DNA of 64,000 nt from Bog-756 sp963730685 (GCA_963730685.1 CAVSSP010000001.1:1-64000), one strand, 5' to 3'. Counted from the first letter of the stretch, positions 43,487 to 52,340 are shown. Notes: generated from the sequence alone by a model not told the origin. Program-made: numbers and translations.

Positions 43487-45064
43487 GTGAAGGCTGTGGA
43501 TGATGTACTCGTGGTTGGCGCTGGACCGACCGGTCTGATGCTGGCGGCCGAGCTCCGGCTCGGGGGGGTGGGCGTCACTGTTGTCGAGCGGCGGGCTGGT
43601 CCGCGCAGCAAGCCGAAAGCCAACGGGTTGTCCGGTCAGATCCTGGACGTCTTGACCTTTCGGGGATTGCTCGCCGAGTGCGAGGCGGTGGCCGGTTCCA
43701 AGGTACATCCGGCGACGGCGTTTCCGTTTGGCAGCCTGCTGATCAGCACTCGGCACGTGCGTGAGAACCCGCTTCGGGTCCTGGGGTTGGTTCAACAGCA
43801 ACTCGAGACAGTGTTGATTCGCCACGCTCGCGACTTGGGCGCAATCATCCTCCCCGATCATGACCTACACAGCGTCCACCAGGATGCGGACGCCGTCCAC
43901 GCGCAGCTGTCTGGACCGAACGGACCATGCACGATCAGCGGCCGCTACCTCGTCGGCTGCGACGGAGGACGCAGCCGAACCCGCGACAGCGCGGGCATCG
44001 CCTTCGTGGGCGAGTCCCACACGGAGGTGCAGCGCTTATGCGAAATGGACGTTCCGCCATGGCTCTCCGTGGGCCAGAACGACGACCTCACCGCACCGGG
44101 GTTGACCACCATCCACCCCGGGGTGACCCGGACCGACACCGGCCTCTTCGCCTACGGTCGCCTTCGGTCTGGTCATCTGCTCATTCAGACCACCGAAGAT
44201 ACCTCTTACGACGTAAATGAGATCGATGACCCCGAAGCAGACACCCTGACCGCCAACGCGATGAGCGAGAGCATCCACCGTGTCCTCGGCGTCAATTTCC
44301 AAATTGAACAAACCCATCGTCTGTCTAGTTACCGGTTCCGTGCCCGCCTGGCCGAGACCTACCGCCGCGGACGTGTCCTACTTGCCGGCGATGCGGCCCA
44401 CTCATTTCCCGCCACCGGCGTCGGTATCAACGCCGGCATGAGCGATGCCGTTAACCTCGCCTGGAAACTCGCAGGCACCGTTCACGGCTGGGCACCACCG
44501 GCCCTGCTCGATACCTACCACCACGAGCGGCACGCCGCAGCCTCATCACTCCTGCGCCAGGCCCAGGCCCAGGTCGCGTTGCGCCGACACGACGACGCTG
44601 CCGCGCGGGCATTACGCGACCTATTCACCGACCTGATGCACGACGAGCAACCAGCACACCGTCTGGCCGCCGCCATCGCTGGCACCGATATCTGTTACGA
44701 CAACCCCCAGCGCACCAATGCGCAGCGAGCGCCACTCGACGGGCGATTCGTACCCGACCTGAATCTGACCACCACACGTGGCGCTATCGACGTTGCGCAG
44801 CTGATGCGACCTGCCCGACCCATCTTCCTCAACCTTGACGCGTCAACCCACCTCACCGAGACCTGTGACAGATGGCGACACCGCGTCGACCTTCACGCCG
44901 CCCGGACACCGGACCCTGAACTCGCTGCACTGCTCGTACGACCCGACGGCTACATCGCCTGGTCCGCCTCCACCGCCGGCAACCCCACCACGGCCGTCAA
45001 TACGCTCACCGCCGCTTTGCACCAGTGGTTCGGCGAACCACAGACCGACCAAGGACCAGTCTGA
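43487..45064 (+). CDS. FAD-dependent aromatic/polyketide-type monooxygenase
   Basis: The 525-residue class A flavoprotein hydroxylase has the N-terminal FAD loop (VLVVGAGPTGLMLAAELRLG), the DG region (VGCDGGRSRTRDSAGI) and the second FAD motif (RVLLAGDAAHSFPATGVGIN, then AGMSDAVNLAWKLAG). The C-terminal 130 residues form a thioredoxin-like domain without a CxxC, as in PheA/RdmE/Rox enzymes. It uses NAD(P)H and O2 to hydroxylate an aromatic compound; antibiotic inactivation of the rifampicin-monooxygenase type is one possibility. The start is GTG 43487 or a nearby GTG. It forms its own unit. Confidence 0.87.
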   Translation: MKAVDDVLVVGAGPTGLMLAAELRLGGVGVTVVERRAGPRSKPKANGLSGQILDVLTFRGLLAECEAVAGSKVHPATAFPFGSLLISTRHVRENPLRVLGLVQQQLETVLIRHARDLGAIILPDHDLHSVHQDADAVHAQLSGPNGPCTISGRYLVGCDGGRSRTRDSAGIAFVGESHTEVQRLCEMDVPPWLSVGQNDDLTAPGLTTIHPGVTRTDTGLFAYGRLRSGHLLIQTTEDTSYDVNEIDDPEADTLTANAMSESIHRVLGVNFQIEQTHRLSSYRFRARLAETYRRGRVLLAGDAAHSFPATGVGINAGMSDAVNLAWKLAGTVHGWAPPALLDTYHHERHAAASSLLRQAQAQVALRRHDDAAARALRDLFTDLMHDEQPAHRLAAAIAGTDICYDNPQRTNAQRAPLDGRFVPDLNLTTTRGAIDVAQLMRPARPIFLNLDASTHLTETCDRWRHRVDLHAARTPDPELAALLVRPDGYIAWSASTAGNPTTAVNTLTAALHQWFGEPQTDQGPV

Positions 45065-45310
45065 CAAACGCAGTGTCAGCAATATGTAGCTGATCAACGA
45101 CGTCGCGGAATCTACGACGGCGCCTGGGACCGCAGAGACACCTGAGAGCGCCCGTAAGCAGTTCGGCTTGCGGGGATAGTCCGCTGTGCAGGGGATCGGG
45201 TGGGGACGCCGCTTCAATAGGCAGCAATGTCGGCCGTAGAAGACGCGAAGGCGCGTCACGAGACCAGCGGTAGTCATCTCCTCAGGCCGCATGAGCGAAC
45301 GTTTGCGTTC

Positions 45311-46312
45311 CTAGGTGTTCTGCCCAACCAGGTTGTTGACACGGCTGACGGGTGGTCCCCCGATGGCGGTGTGGTGCCGATGATGGTTGTACATGTGGAG
45401 CCAGGTGTCCAGAGCTCGGGTTCTGGCGGCCTCTGAGCGATAGGGGCGGGCATAGGCCCACTCGCTTTGGAGCGTCCGGTTGAAGCGCTCGACCTTGCCG
45501 TTCGTCTGAGGCCGGTAAGGCCGGGTGAACCGCTGCTTGATGCCAGTAGAGACGAGTTCTGCGGCAAAGTCTTTCGCCCGGTAACAGGAGCCGTTGTCGC
45601 TGAGCACCTTCTCGACGGTGATGCCGTAGCCGGCGAAGAACGCTCGAGCTCGGCGCCAGAACGCGATGGCGGTGGTGGCCTGCTCATTGGCATGGATCTC
45701 GGAGTAGGCCAGTCGGCTGTGAGCGTCGATGGCTGAGTGGACGTAGGCGTATCCCAATCGAGGTCGGCCGGCCCGGCCGTTCTGAGGCCTGCCCCTCTTG
45801 CCATTCACCCGCCAGCCACCGCCTTTGGGGATCTTGGCCTGTTTCTTCACGTCGACGTGGACCAGTTCGCCTGGATGGGTGGTCTCGATCCGACGGATGA
45901 TCCGGCCACCCTTGCGATCAAGGTCGGAGAGTCGGCTCACGCCGTGGCGCTGGAGGACCAGGTGGAACGTGGATGCTGGCACCCCGACTCTTGGCGCCAA
46001 ACGGGCCGGTCCGAGCTGGTGTTGTCGCCGAAGCTCGACGATCCGGCGCTCCATGCGGTCCGACGTCTTCGTCGGGCACCGCCGGGGACGGCTGGAGCGG
46101 TCCTCCAGGCCGGCGACACCGGTGTCCTGATATCGCCGCCACCACTTGTGGGCGGTCTGGCGGGAGATCCGCATTGATTCAGCGGCAGCGGCCACGGGCC
46201 AGCCGTCCTCGATCATGTTGCAGAGCCGAAGTCGGCCTTCTGGGGTGAGCGGAGCATTACGGTGCACGGTGAGCCTCCCGGGGGCTGTGTGGTTGTCTAG
46301 ACAGCTCCACAC
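45311..46312 (-). CDS. IS481-family transposase
   Basis: The 333-residue protein has an N-terminal HTH (RNAPLTPEGRLRLCNMIEDG, VAAAAESMRISRQTAHKWWR) and an rve integrase core with the DDE residues in LVHVDVKK, KVLSDNGSCY and NGKVERFNRTL. This is the IS481 pattern. The ATG at 46312 adds residues before the usual start; GTG 46267 (VHRNAPLTPEG) is more typical. The stop codon TAG lies at the very left edge and uses bases of the flanking target (TAGG), so the gene spans the whole element. It appears intact. Confidence 0.92.
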   Translation of the reverse strand: MWSCLDNHTAPGRLTVHRNAPLTPEGRLRLCNMIEDGWPVAAAAESMRISRQTAHKWWRRYQDTGVAGLEDRSSRPRRCPTKTSDRMERRIVELRRQHQLGPARLAPRVGVPASTFHLVLQRHGVSRLSDLDRKGGRIIRRIETTHPGELVHVDVKKQAKIPKGGGWRVNGKRGRPQNGRAGRPRLGYAYVHSAIDAHSRLAYSEIHANEQATTAIAFWRRARAFFAGYGITVEKVLSDNGSCYRAKDFAAELVSTGIKQRFTRPYRPQTNGKVERFNRTLQSEWAYARPYRSEAARTRALDTWLHMYNHHRHHTAIGGPPVSRVNNLVGQNT

Positions 46313-46366
46313 TGCCTCGGGGGCTCATTTCATCTGGGGGATCTCCGCGTCAACAAGGTCTATGGG
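45316..46366 (-). mobile_element. IS481-type insertion sequence
   Basis: Comparison with the uninterrupted right arm defines the insertion. The empty site reads GTTCC-TAGG-CCGCGG (complement of about 56690-56703), and the left arm has GTTCCTAGG at 45307-45315 and TAGGCCGCGG at 46367-46376. The 4-bp TAGG is therefore duplicated, and the inserted DNA is about 1051 bp. TTGTTGAC near 45333 and its complement near 46349-46356 are candidate inner inverted ends. The IS lies just downstream of the Clp-N gene and extends its C-terminus by two codons (YP). Confidence 0.85.
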
Positions 46367-46926
46367 TAGGCCGCGGCCGCCAGGCGGATGAGTACTGCGG
46401 CCGAGAGCCTGGCGACGGTCGTGCCGGATTGCTCGACGATGTTCGACACGAAGTCGTTGTCGAGACGGAGCAGTCCGAGCAGCAAATGGCCCGGCACGAT
46501 GTGGTGTTGGTGCAGCTCCTGAGCAGCTCGGAGTGCCAGCTCGATCGAGCGCTTCGCATTGGGCGTGAAAGGTGGCCGATGGGTCCGAGCAGCAGGCGCG
46601 CGGCGATCGGGTGCGTTCTCGAGTGCGCCAGCTCCGAAGGTGGCCTCGACCGCAGCGCGGACGCCGTCGTAGTCGATCCCGAGGGCGCTCAGTGCTTCGG
46701 GGTCGGCTTGCCCTGCGGGCTCCTGGGTCGCTTGCGGGAGCCGCCGTCGGATAGACGCGGCGGTGACCCCACACTCGTGGAGCGCCAGGCCCGCCGTCTC
46801 CTCCCGCCCTTCTGCGCAGCCATAAAGAAGGTGACCGACGCTGATAAAGCGCGATCCCAGCTCCACCGCGAGGTCCTGGGCTTCGACCAGGACCGCTTTC
46901 GACGGCTCGGTGAATCGTTCAAACAT
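46360..46926 (-). CDS. Clp N-terminal-domain protein (left arm copy)
   Basis: The 188-residue protein consists of Clp-N repeats: MFERFTEPSKAVLVEAQDLA and FISVGHLLYGCAEGREETAG, then FTPNAKRSIELALRAAQELH and IVPGHLLLGLLRLDNDFVSN. There is no AAA+ ATPase module, so it is not a ClpC chaperone but a stand-alone Clp-N protein, often paired with a small DNA-binding protein in actinobacteria. It may bind degraded or misfolded substrates or regulate ClpC. The right-arm copy is identical except Ser to Gly near residue 80 and the C-terminal YP created by the IS. It begins 4 nt after the HTH gene. Confidence 0.88.
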   Translation of the reverse strand: MFERFTEPSKAVLVEAQDLAVELGSRFISVGHLLYGCAEGREETAGLALHECGVTAASIRRRLPQATQEPAGQADPEALSALGIDYDGVRAAVEATFGAGALENAPDRRAPAARTHRPPFTPNAKRSIELALRAAQELHQHHIVPGHLLLGLLRLDNDFVSNIVEQSGTTVARLSAAVLIRLAAAAYP

Positions 46927-46930
46927 GTGC

Positions 46931-47164
46931 TCAGCCCACTTTCATTTTGCTCGGGTCAGCGCGGCCACCGTGCTTTTGGTGGACGGCCTGTTTGGAAACA
47001 CCGAGTTCTGCGGCGATCTGGGACCACGACCACCCGAGATTGCGTGCTCGGTCGACGTGCAGGGACTCCAACTGTTCGGCCAGCCGTCGAAGCGACGCCA
47101 CGGCCCGGAGCCCGACCGCCGGGTCATCGCTCCCTGCGGTGGCTGCTAGGTCCGGGGAAGGCAT
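46931..47164 (-). CDS. Small HTH protein paired with Clp-N (left arm copy)
   Basis: The 77-residue protein has a helix-turn-helix in its C-terminal half (NLGWSWSQIAAELGVSKQAV, then HQKHGGRADPSK), preceded by a helical segment (RAVASLRRLAEQLESLHVDR). It is identical to the copy at 55897. It probably binds the dyad just upstream (47169-47210) and regulates the two-gene operon. The predicted -10 box lies only about 8 nt before the ATG, so the transcript may be leaderless. Confidence 0.85.
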   Translation of the reverse strand: MPSPDLAATAGSDDPAVGLRAVASLRRLAEQLESLHVDRARNLGWSWSQIAAELGVSKQAVHQKHGGRADPSKMKVG

Positions 47165-47168
47165 GCCG

Positions 47169-47210
47169 TCAATCTACATTGTCATCCCGAGAATCGTCAA
47201 GCTAGATTGA
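47169..47210 (-). promoter_or_regulatory. Promoter and dyad of the HTH/Clp-N operon (left)
   Basis: TCAATCTA (47169-47176) and TAGATTGA (47203-47210) form an 8-bp dyad with a 26-bp gap. On the minus strand TTGACG and TGTAGA, 16 bp apart, read as -35 and -10 elements inside the dyad. The arrangement suits autoregulation by the HTH protein. Confidence 0.65.
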
Positions 47211-47444
47211 CCTAATCGTGTCTTGAGGAGGATCCGCTTCCAGCGATCAGTCAGCGTGGATGATGGCGTCCCAAATTGATCCGTAACCTGTTCGGCTCAT
47301 GGGACACCACCTTCGAGCTGTTCCACGTGTAAATGCGGACAGCCCGGCGGAGAGAGCACCGTAAGTAAGAACGTCGTTGCACACACCGGCAGTCCACGAG
47401 TCCGATCTGGAAATGTGACCGGGCCGAAGAGCAGAATGCGGAGC

Positions 47445-47963
47445 ATGGAGCCGCACTTCGTTGTCCTTTCAGGGCCCGCGGCCAGCGGCAAGACGACGCT
47501 CGCTCGGGTCCTTGCCGCCGAGCTGCGCTTGCCACTTCTGACGAAAGACACAATCAAGGCGGCGCTAACAAGGATCCTCGACGTCTCTGACACTGTTGCT
47601 GCTCGCCGGGTTGGCCATGCGGCCGTGATGGTGCTGCTGGCGGTCGCATTAGAGATGAGAGATGGCGCCGTGATCGAGAGCGTGTGGCGCGACGATGAGG
47701 CTGACGGGCTTCTGCGATTGAGCGGGCGCGTCGTCGAGGTGTTCTGCCGCTGCGATTCTCAGGTGCTCCAGACCAGATACGCGGCCAGGGTTCGCCCAGT
47801 CGGCTACGTTTCGGAACACTCGAGCGCGTCCGAGCTGTGGAGCGAGGAGACTATGAACCCTTTACGCAAGGGTTGGCCCATTATCGAAGTTGACACAGCC
47901 AGAGCTGTGCAAGTGCCTACACTCGTCTTGGACGTGAAGGAAGCGCTTAGCACCTCAACATGA
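47445..47963 (+). CDS. P-loop kinase-like ATPase (AAA_33 type)
   Basis: The 172-residue protein (from ATG 47445, MEPHFVVLSG) has a clear P-loop GPAASGKTTLARVLA and the layout of small zeta-toxin/phosphotransferase-like kinases: LPLLTKDTIKAALTRIL after the loop, DGAVIESVWRDDEADGLL as substrate region, then VFCRCDSQVLQTRYAARVRP. It probably phosphorylates a small molecule, perhaps an antibiotic or nucleoside; no substrate is evident. An alternative GTG start at 47415 adds ten residues. It is the first cargo gene inside the large inverted repeats. Confidence 0.78.
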   Translation: MEPHFVVLSGPAASGKTTLARVLAAELRLPLLTKDTIKAALTRILDVSDTVAARRVGHAAVMVLLAVALEMRDGAVIESVWRDDEADGLLRLSGRVVEVFCRCDSQVLQTRYAARVRPVGYVSEHSSASELWSEETMNPLRKGWPIIEVDTARAVQVPTLVLDVKEALSTST

Positions 47964-48178
47964 GTGAGTAGCTCAGATGGGTTCACAATGCCTACCCTCG
48001 GCGATCCTCATACGAGACGGCGTGGGATTGTTCAGTTGGTTTGGGCGTGGCGCCAGATGACTTCCCACTGCGACCAGTGGCCGCGGCTGGGTGGGGTTCT
48101 CGGGGTTGTGCTGAGTCGGGGAGGAAGAACTTCGACGAACTCCGGACCGACGATTGAGCGCAGCTCGGCTGCCGTGAA

Positions 48179-48709
48179 CTAGTGGATGTCCAAACCGGCC
48201 TTCGGGCCGGAGCGGTATCGGACCGTGAAGCTGCCGTCGTCGGCGTCCTCCTCGATGCGATCGTGGGTGTGCTCCACGTCAGTCTCGGTAGCGTTGACCC
48301 GAACGCAAAGCAGCCCGTTAGTGGAGACTCGGGCCGCGGCCGCGGCGAGGTGTTGCTGAGCTTGGGCCCGCGTGCCGTGCTGGAACACCTGGATTCCGAT
48401 GACCAGGTCGTATTGCGTCGATGGCGGCAAGGCGCTCAACTTGCCGACGATCAGCTTCTCGCTGAGGGTGGGGCGTCGCCCACATAAGTTCGCAATCGCC
48501 TCGGTTGAGATGTCGATCCCGATCAAATCAAGGCCTCCGTCCACCAGGGGGAGGAGGTTGCGACCGTTACCGCAACCGATGTACAGCCCCTTCGTGAGCT
48601 GGCCCTGCCGTGCCGCGGTGAGGATGTGGCCCATGAACGGCTCTGGCGGTTCGTACTGGTAGCGGCCGGAGGCATACTCGGCATCCCAGGCCGCTGCGGC
48701 GCCACTCAT
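48179..48709 (-). CDS. Class I SAM-dependent methyltransferase (TehB-like)
   Basis: The 176-residue protein has a compact methyltransferase fold: WDAEYASGRYQYEPPEPFMG at the N-terminus, motif I GLYIGCGNGRNLLPLVDGGL, acidic strand 2 LIGIDISTEAIANLC, and YDLVIGIQVFQHGTRAQAQQ. The N-terminal WDAEYASG and the HGTRAQ region are like TehB/thiopurine-type methyltransferases that detoxify. Its C-terminus (SGPKAGLDIH) looks short for the family, so the last strands may be missing. It stands alone in reverse orientation. Confidence 0.78.
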   Translation of the reverse strand: MSGAAAAWDAEYASGRYQYEPPEPFMGHILTAARQGQLTKGLYIGCGNGRNLLPLVDGGLDLIGIDISTEAIANLCGRRPTLSEKLIVGKLSALPPSTQYDLVIGIQVFQHGTRAQAQQHLAAAAARVSTNGLLCVRVNATETDVEHTHDRIEEDADDGSFTVRYRSGPKAGLDIH

Positions 48710-49053
48710 CTATGTGATGCTAAACCGCGATGCTAAACCGCAGAGTCCGGCTGGCGATCCGCTTGCGGTGGCGGTCTCAGCTCGGTTCCGTAGTGCCCAA
48801 GGCGTGTCGATCGCCGTTCCGCTTGAGGGACCGGCTGACCCGCGTTGGCCACCCAATTCGCAGGGCGGTAACCGTCGATCTGACGTGCTCCGGCGCCGAT
48901 GGCGGTTGACAGCCCGACCGCTCGAATAGAGGCGCTGGCTGGAAGCAGATGCCCCGGCACGGTGCAAGATATCGATCCCAAAGCCGGCGAACTGGGACAC
49001 GTTAGGCGACGCCCGATTTCGGAGACGCAAGAGTCACAGGGTAAAATTCGTTC
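48710..49053 (+). other. Intergenic region with two motif copies
   Basis: No gene is supported. Two copies of the interspersed motif (GCGATCCGCTTGCGGTGG at 48754-48771 and CGTTCCGCTTGAGGGA at 48825-48840) lie in the same orientation 70 bp apart. Confidence 0.5.
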
Positions 49054-49389
49054 ATGCAAGAAGCGATACCGGTTCTGAGAGTTTCAGACGCCAGCAGGGC
49101 TCTGGCCTGGTTCACCCGGCTTGGCTATAAACAAGAGGGGGAGCACACATTTGAACCAGGCCTGCCCGTGTTCACGTCCGTAGCTCGAAGTGGTGCGGCG
49201 CGTCTTTTCCTCTCAGAACACACCGGGGACGCCAGCCCTGACACCCTCCTCCACCTCCGGGTGGATGACATCGACGCGGTTGCACATGAGTTCGGGGTGG
49301 ATGTCGTGGATAAGCCGTGGGGTCGCGAAGTCCACCTCGTCGATCCGGACGGCAATCGTCTGCGCGTCGGGGTCACTGCGACGAGTTGA
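49054..49389 (+). CDS. VOC-family bleomycin-resistance-like protein
   Basis: The 111-residue protein is a single bleomycin-resistance-type VOC unit: EAIPVLRVSDASRALAWFTR, LGYKQEGEHTFEPGLPVFTS, ARLFLSEHTGD and a closing HLVDPDGNRLRVGV. The pattern VSDASRALAWF.RLGY is typical of drug-binding members that sequester bleomycin-like compounds without catalysis. The substrate is not known. It is part of the cargo between the inverted repeats and has its own promoter region. Confidence 0.82.
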   Translation: MQEAIPVLRVSDASRALAWFTRLGYKQEGEHTFEPGLPVFTSVARSGAARLFLSEHTGDASPDTLLHLRVDDIDAVAHEFGVDVVDKPWGREVHLVDPDGNRLRVGVTATS

Positions 49390-49606
49390 TTCCATCGTCC
49401 GGACAAATCAGTGTCTGGGGACAGTACGCCGGGGTAGGACGAGTGTCTCGGTATCGCCCTAGCTCCGTAGTGCCGTTCATGGACAGGCAACCGTTACAAG
49501 CACCAGACACCGTCCCGCTGTCCCATAGATCGATCCTGCTACGAGGCAAGATCTCCACGGCCGAAAAGCCCATCCGAGTCTGTTCAGTCCGACCGGGCGG
49601 TAGGCG

Positions 49607-50416
49607 TCACGTGCCGAGCAGCCGGTCGGTGAGAGTGGCCAGATTCGTGCGAACGTTGTCCTTGTAAGTAGCACGGTGGGCCCTCTTGCGATGGGTCCCC
49701 TCGAAGTACTGTCCGGTCTCGGTCCCTGCGCTCCCTATGGCGAGATTCAGGACAGGAGGTACACCGGCCGCGGCAGTTGTCCACGGCCCGATCCCGGTTT
49801 CTCGGACCATGGCGGTGTCCATGAACGTGGCCGGGTGGACGCAGTTCACGGTGACCCCGTTTGCACGCAACTTGTCGGCCAAAGTGAAGGTGAACGTCGC
49901 CAGTGCGAACTTGCTGCGGAAGTACGCTTCGGCTCCGCTGTAGCCCCGTTCGAGATGGGGGTCAGCGAAGTCGATCGGAGCCTGCCCGGTGGAGCCGACG
50001 TTGACGATTCGCGCGGGAGCGCTGGCGACCAGGAGCGGCGCCAAGAGCTGGTTGAGCAGTACGGGGGCGAGGTAGTTGACGGCGAAGCGAAGTTCGTAGC
50101 CGTCCTGGCTCAGCCCTCGGGTGGCATGCGGCGGAGGACCAGCGCCGACCCCGGCGTTGTTAACAAGGACGTGGAGGGCATGGTGATCGTTGCTGACCTG
50201 GTTGACCAGCTCACGTATCTCCGCGAGTGAGGCGAGGTCGGCCACATATGGCTGAGCCATAGCGCCGGTCGCCTGCAGCTCCGCGGCGAGCACATCGGTC
50301 TGCTGGCCGTCGCGGCCGTGGACCAGCACGTGATGGCCGTGGTCGGCTAGGGACCGTGCGACCTCGCGGCCGAGACCAGAGGTCGCGCCGGTGATTAAGA
50401 CAGTCTTGGTTGTCAT
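49607..50416 (-). CDS. Short-chain dehydrogenase/reductase
   Basis: The 269-residue SDR has the cofactor loop TVLITGATSGLGREVARSLA, the NNAG motif (LHVLVNNAGVGAG), the active Ser in RIVNVGSTGQAPI and the YxxxK pair (EAYFRSKFALATF). It resembles retinol-dehydrogenase-like SDRs with NADPH preference (HGRDGQQ after strand 2). The substrate is unknown. It follows a second SDR on the same strand with a 9-bp gap and is divergent from a PadR regulator. Confidence 0.87.
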   Translation of the reverse strand: MTTKTVLITGATSGLGREVARSLADHGHHVLVHGRDGQQTDVLAAELQATGAMAQPYVADLASLAEIRELVNQVSNDHHALHVLVNNAGVGAGPPPHATRGLSQDGYELRFAVNYLAPVLLNQLLAPLLVASAPARIVNVGSTGQAPIDFADPHLERGYSGAEAYFRSKFALATFTFTLADKLRANGVTVNCVHPATFMDTAMVRETGIGPWTTAAAGVPPVLNLAIGSAGTETGQYFEGTHRKRAHRATYKDNVRTNLATLTDRLLGT

Positions 50417-50425
50417 GAGCCGTGC

Positions 50426-51289
50426 TCAGGACGACAAAGCTGCGGCCTTGTGCAGGCCGAGGGTGCGGGTGAGAATGCGGTCTCGGGTTCGCACGGGAAG
50501 ACGAGAGAGCATCGTCGCCATGCGCGCGTCGGAGTTGACCACGTAGCACGCCTTCGGGTTCGATGCCTCTATGGCGCGGACAACTGTGTCGGCAACGGTT
50601 TGTGGCGGCGAGGTCTTCATGCCGCTCTGCGAGGCACCGACGGCTTCGAGCTGGCGGCTGTAGAGGCCGACCCGCTGCGGGTCGGCGCTTGCCAGCATGT
50701 TTTCGGCTGCCGACCCGGCCGTGGCGAAGATGGGGGTCTCGATGGCTCCGGGGACGATGATTGCGACGGGGATGCCCCAGGGCGCCAGCTCGACCCGCGC
50801 TGCGTTAGTCAGGGATTCCAGCGCGGCCTTGCTCGCGGAGATCGGGCCGGCGAAAGGAACGGCCAGGCGGGCCGTCGGGGCGCTGATGTTGATCAGGCGG
50901 CCTTTGGCCGAACGTAGCAAGGGGAGAAATGCTTGCGTCACCGCGACCGGACCGAAGACGTTGATGGCGAACTGCCGCTCCAGCTCACTGGCGGAGACCA
51001 GCTCGACCGGGCCGAGCACGATCACCCCAGCGTTGTTGATCACAGCCGTCAGTCCGTGACTGCCCTGTACCGCTGCTACCTCGACGGCAGCCGCTTGAAC
51101 GCTCTCAGGGTCCGTGACGTCGAGAGGGATGACCTGGACCTCAGGTATCGCTTTGAGATGCTGGCCCCCACTGCGGACGCCTGCGTACACGCGATAGCCA
51201 CGCCGGGAAAGGGTTTGGGTGATGGCGGTCCCGATGCCGCCGGCCGCGCCGGTGACGAGGACCGCCCGTGAGTCGGAAGTCTGTGACAT
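50426..51289 (-). CDS. SDR-family protein lacking the catalytic Tyr
   Basis: The 287-residue protein has the cofactor loop VLVTGAAGGIGTAITQTLSR, NNAG (LTAVINNAGVIVLGP) and the Lys of the active site, but the segment that should read YxxxK is PFAGPISASKAALESL: Ile stands where the catalytic Tyr is expected. The Ser before it is present in RLINISAPTARL. It may be inactive or use another mechanism. I start at ATG 51289 (MSQTSDSRAVLVTG). It is the first gene of a two-SDR operon divergent from PadR, with dyads in the shared promoter region. Confidence 0.83.
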   Translation of the reverse strand: MSQTSDSRAVLVTGAAGGIGTAITQTLSRRGYRVYAGVRSGGQHLKAIPEVQVIPLDVTDPESVQAAAVEVAAVQGSHGLTAVINNAGVIVLGPVELVSASELERQFAINVFGPVAVTQAFLPLLRSAKGRLINISAPTARLAVPFAGPISASKAALESLTNAARVELAPWGIPVAIIVPGAIETPIFATAGSAAENMLASADPQRVGLYSRQLEAVGASQSGMKTSPPQTVADTVVRAIEASNPKACYVVNSDARMATMLSRLPVRTRDRILTRTLGLHKAAALSS

Positions 51290-51300
51290 GAACACCTCAC

Positions 51301-51344
51301 ATGGATAATACTACATGTATATTGTGACAGGACACAGTATCCAT
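51301..51344. promoter_or_regulatory. PadR-type operator region
   Basis: ATGGATA (51301-51307) and TATCCAT (51338-51344) are exact inverse complements. Between them is CTACATGTATATTGTGACA, containing ACATGT, and farther right lies CGACATGTCAAG. PadR-type repressors bind ATGT/ACAT-rich dyads, so this stretch between the SDR operon and the PadR gene is their probable site. Confidence 0.6.
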
Positions 51345-51400
51345 CTGGCGATGCGACATGTCAAGATATCCCTGTCGCATGAGCGAAAGAAGGTAGGGCG

Positions 51401-51958
51401 ATGTCACTGCGGTACGGGTTGCTCGGTCTCCTTGCAGAGGGACCGGCCAGCGGCTACGACCTGACCGGGCGGTTCCAGGAGACCCTCGGTCCGGTGTGGC
51501 CGGCGCAGCATCCCCAGATCTACGCGGAGCTGGGACGGTTGGCTAAAGCCGAGCTGATCGAGGTGGACAGTCGAGGCCCCCGCGGGCGCAAGGCCTACCG
51601 CATCACCGAGACCGGGCTCGCGGAAGTGCGCCGTTGGCTCGTCGAGGACGAGGTCGACCACAGCCTTCGCATTCAGCCACTTCTGCGGTCTGTCTTCTTC
51701 TGGCTCATGGATCCGGACGATCTCGATGCCCATCTCGAACGCGAAAGCCGGTATTTCGCGGAGCAAGCCGAGGTCTACCGACAGCTCGCTGCGGCCAAAG
51801 ACCGGGGAGACTACGGCAACAGCCCGCAGACGCAGGCGATCCGAGTGGCGGCCGAAGCGGGAGTCCGGCTCTTCCAGGCCCTCGCTGACTGGGCCGAATG
51901 GGCGCGTACCGTCCCGCCGGCAACAGTCGGGAAACACTCCAGGATCACCAATCGATGA
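51401..51958 (+). CDS. PadR-family regulator
   Basis: The 185-residue protein has the PadR winged helix (LRYGLLGLLAEGPASGYDLT, HPQIYAELGRLAKAELIEVD, RGRKAYRITETGLAEVRRWL) at residues 3-85 and a C-terminal Vir/PadR_C helical dimerisation domain (HLERESRYFAEQAEVYRQLA). It should repress the divergent SDR operon and itself in response to a phenolic or drug ligand. The AAGGTAGGG stretch before ATG 51401 is a good ribosome site. Confidence 0.9.
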   Translation: MSLRYGLLGLLAEGPASGYDLTGRFQETLGPVWPAQHPQIYAELGRLAKAELIEVDSRGPRGRKAYRITETGLAEVRRWLVEDEVDHSLRIQPLLRSVFFWLMDPDDLDAHLERESRYFAEQAEVYRQLAAAKDRGDYGNSPQTQAIRVAAEAGVRLFQALADWAEWARTVPPATVGKHSRITNR

Positions 51959-52340
51959 CCACTGTGTCCATCCGGTCATGCCCCAACGGGACGAGTGGGG
52001 CTCCTCTCGAAGTCCTGCCCGCCGGCATTTGGAGCATCCGAGGGCCCGAGATACCGGTCCGTATCGGGATCGGCTTACGGGACGGCGCTATGACCGACTC
52101 AGGAGGCAAGCGACACCGTCGTATTGGCGAGGTGGCCCCATCCCGTGGCTCAATATTCTGAGCACCCTTATGTCGTCGCGACTGCCTGCCCCGATCCGTC
52201 AAAGGCGCGTGGAATAAGCGCACGCGCCAGTGGCTACCGGAGGGTGTCTGTTGCCTAGGGAGACCCCCACCAGGCGCTGATTCGTGCCTTCGCCGTGCCA
52301 TAGCCAGCAGTGCTGCGGGCCCGACCCGTCGGTGAGGTAC
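51959..52340 (+). other. Intergenic region, no gene seen
   Basis: A motif copy (GATCGGCTTACGGG, 52068-52081) is the only recognisable element before the operator at 52341. Confidence 0.4.

Larger units (their letters stand above)
45163..47303 (+). repeat. Large inverted repeat, left arm (interrupted by an IS)
   Basis: Apart from the IS at 45316-46366, this stretch is the reverse complement of 55767-56842 with only a few differences, giving an arm of about 1.08 kb. Each arm carries an HTH gene and a Clp-N gene plus about 150 bp beyond them. The outer limits are TCGGCTTGCGGGG (45163) and GTAACCTGTTCGGCT (about 47297). The arms enclose 8.5 kb of other genes. Confidence 0.9.
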
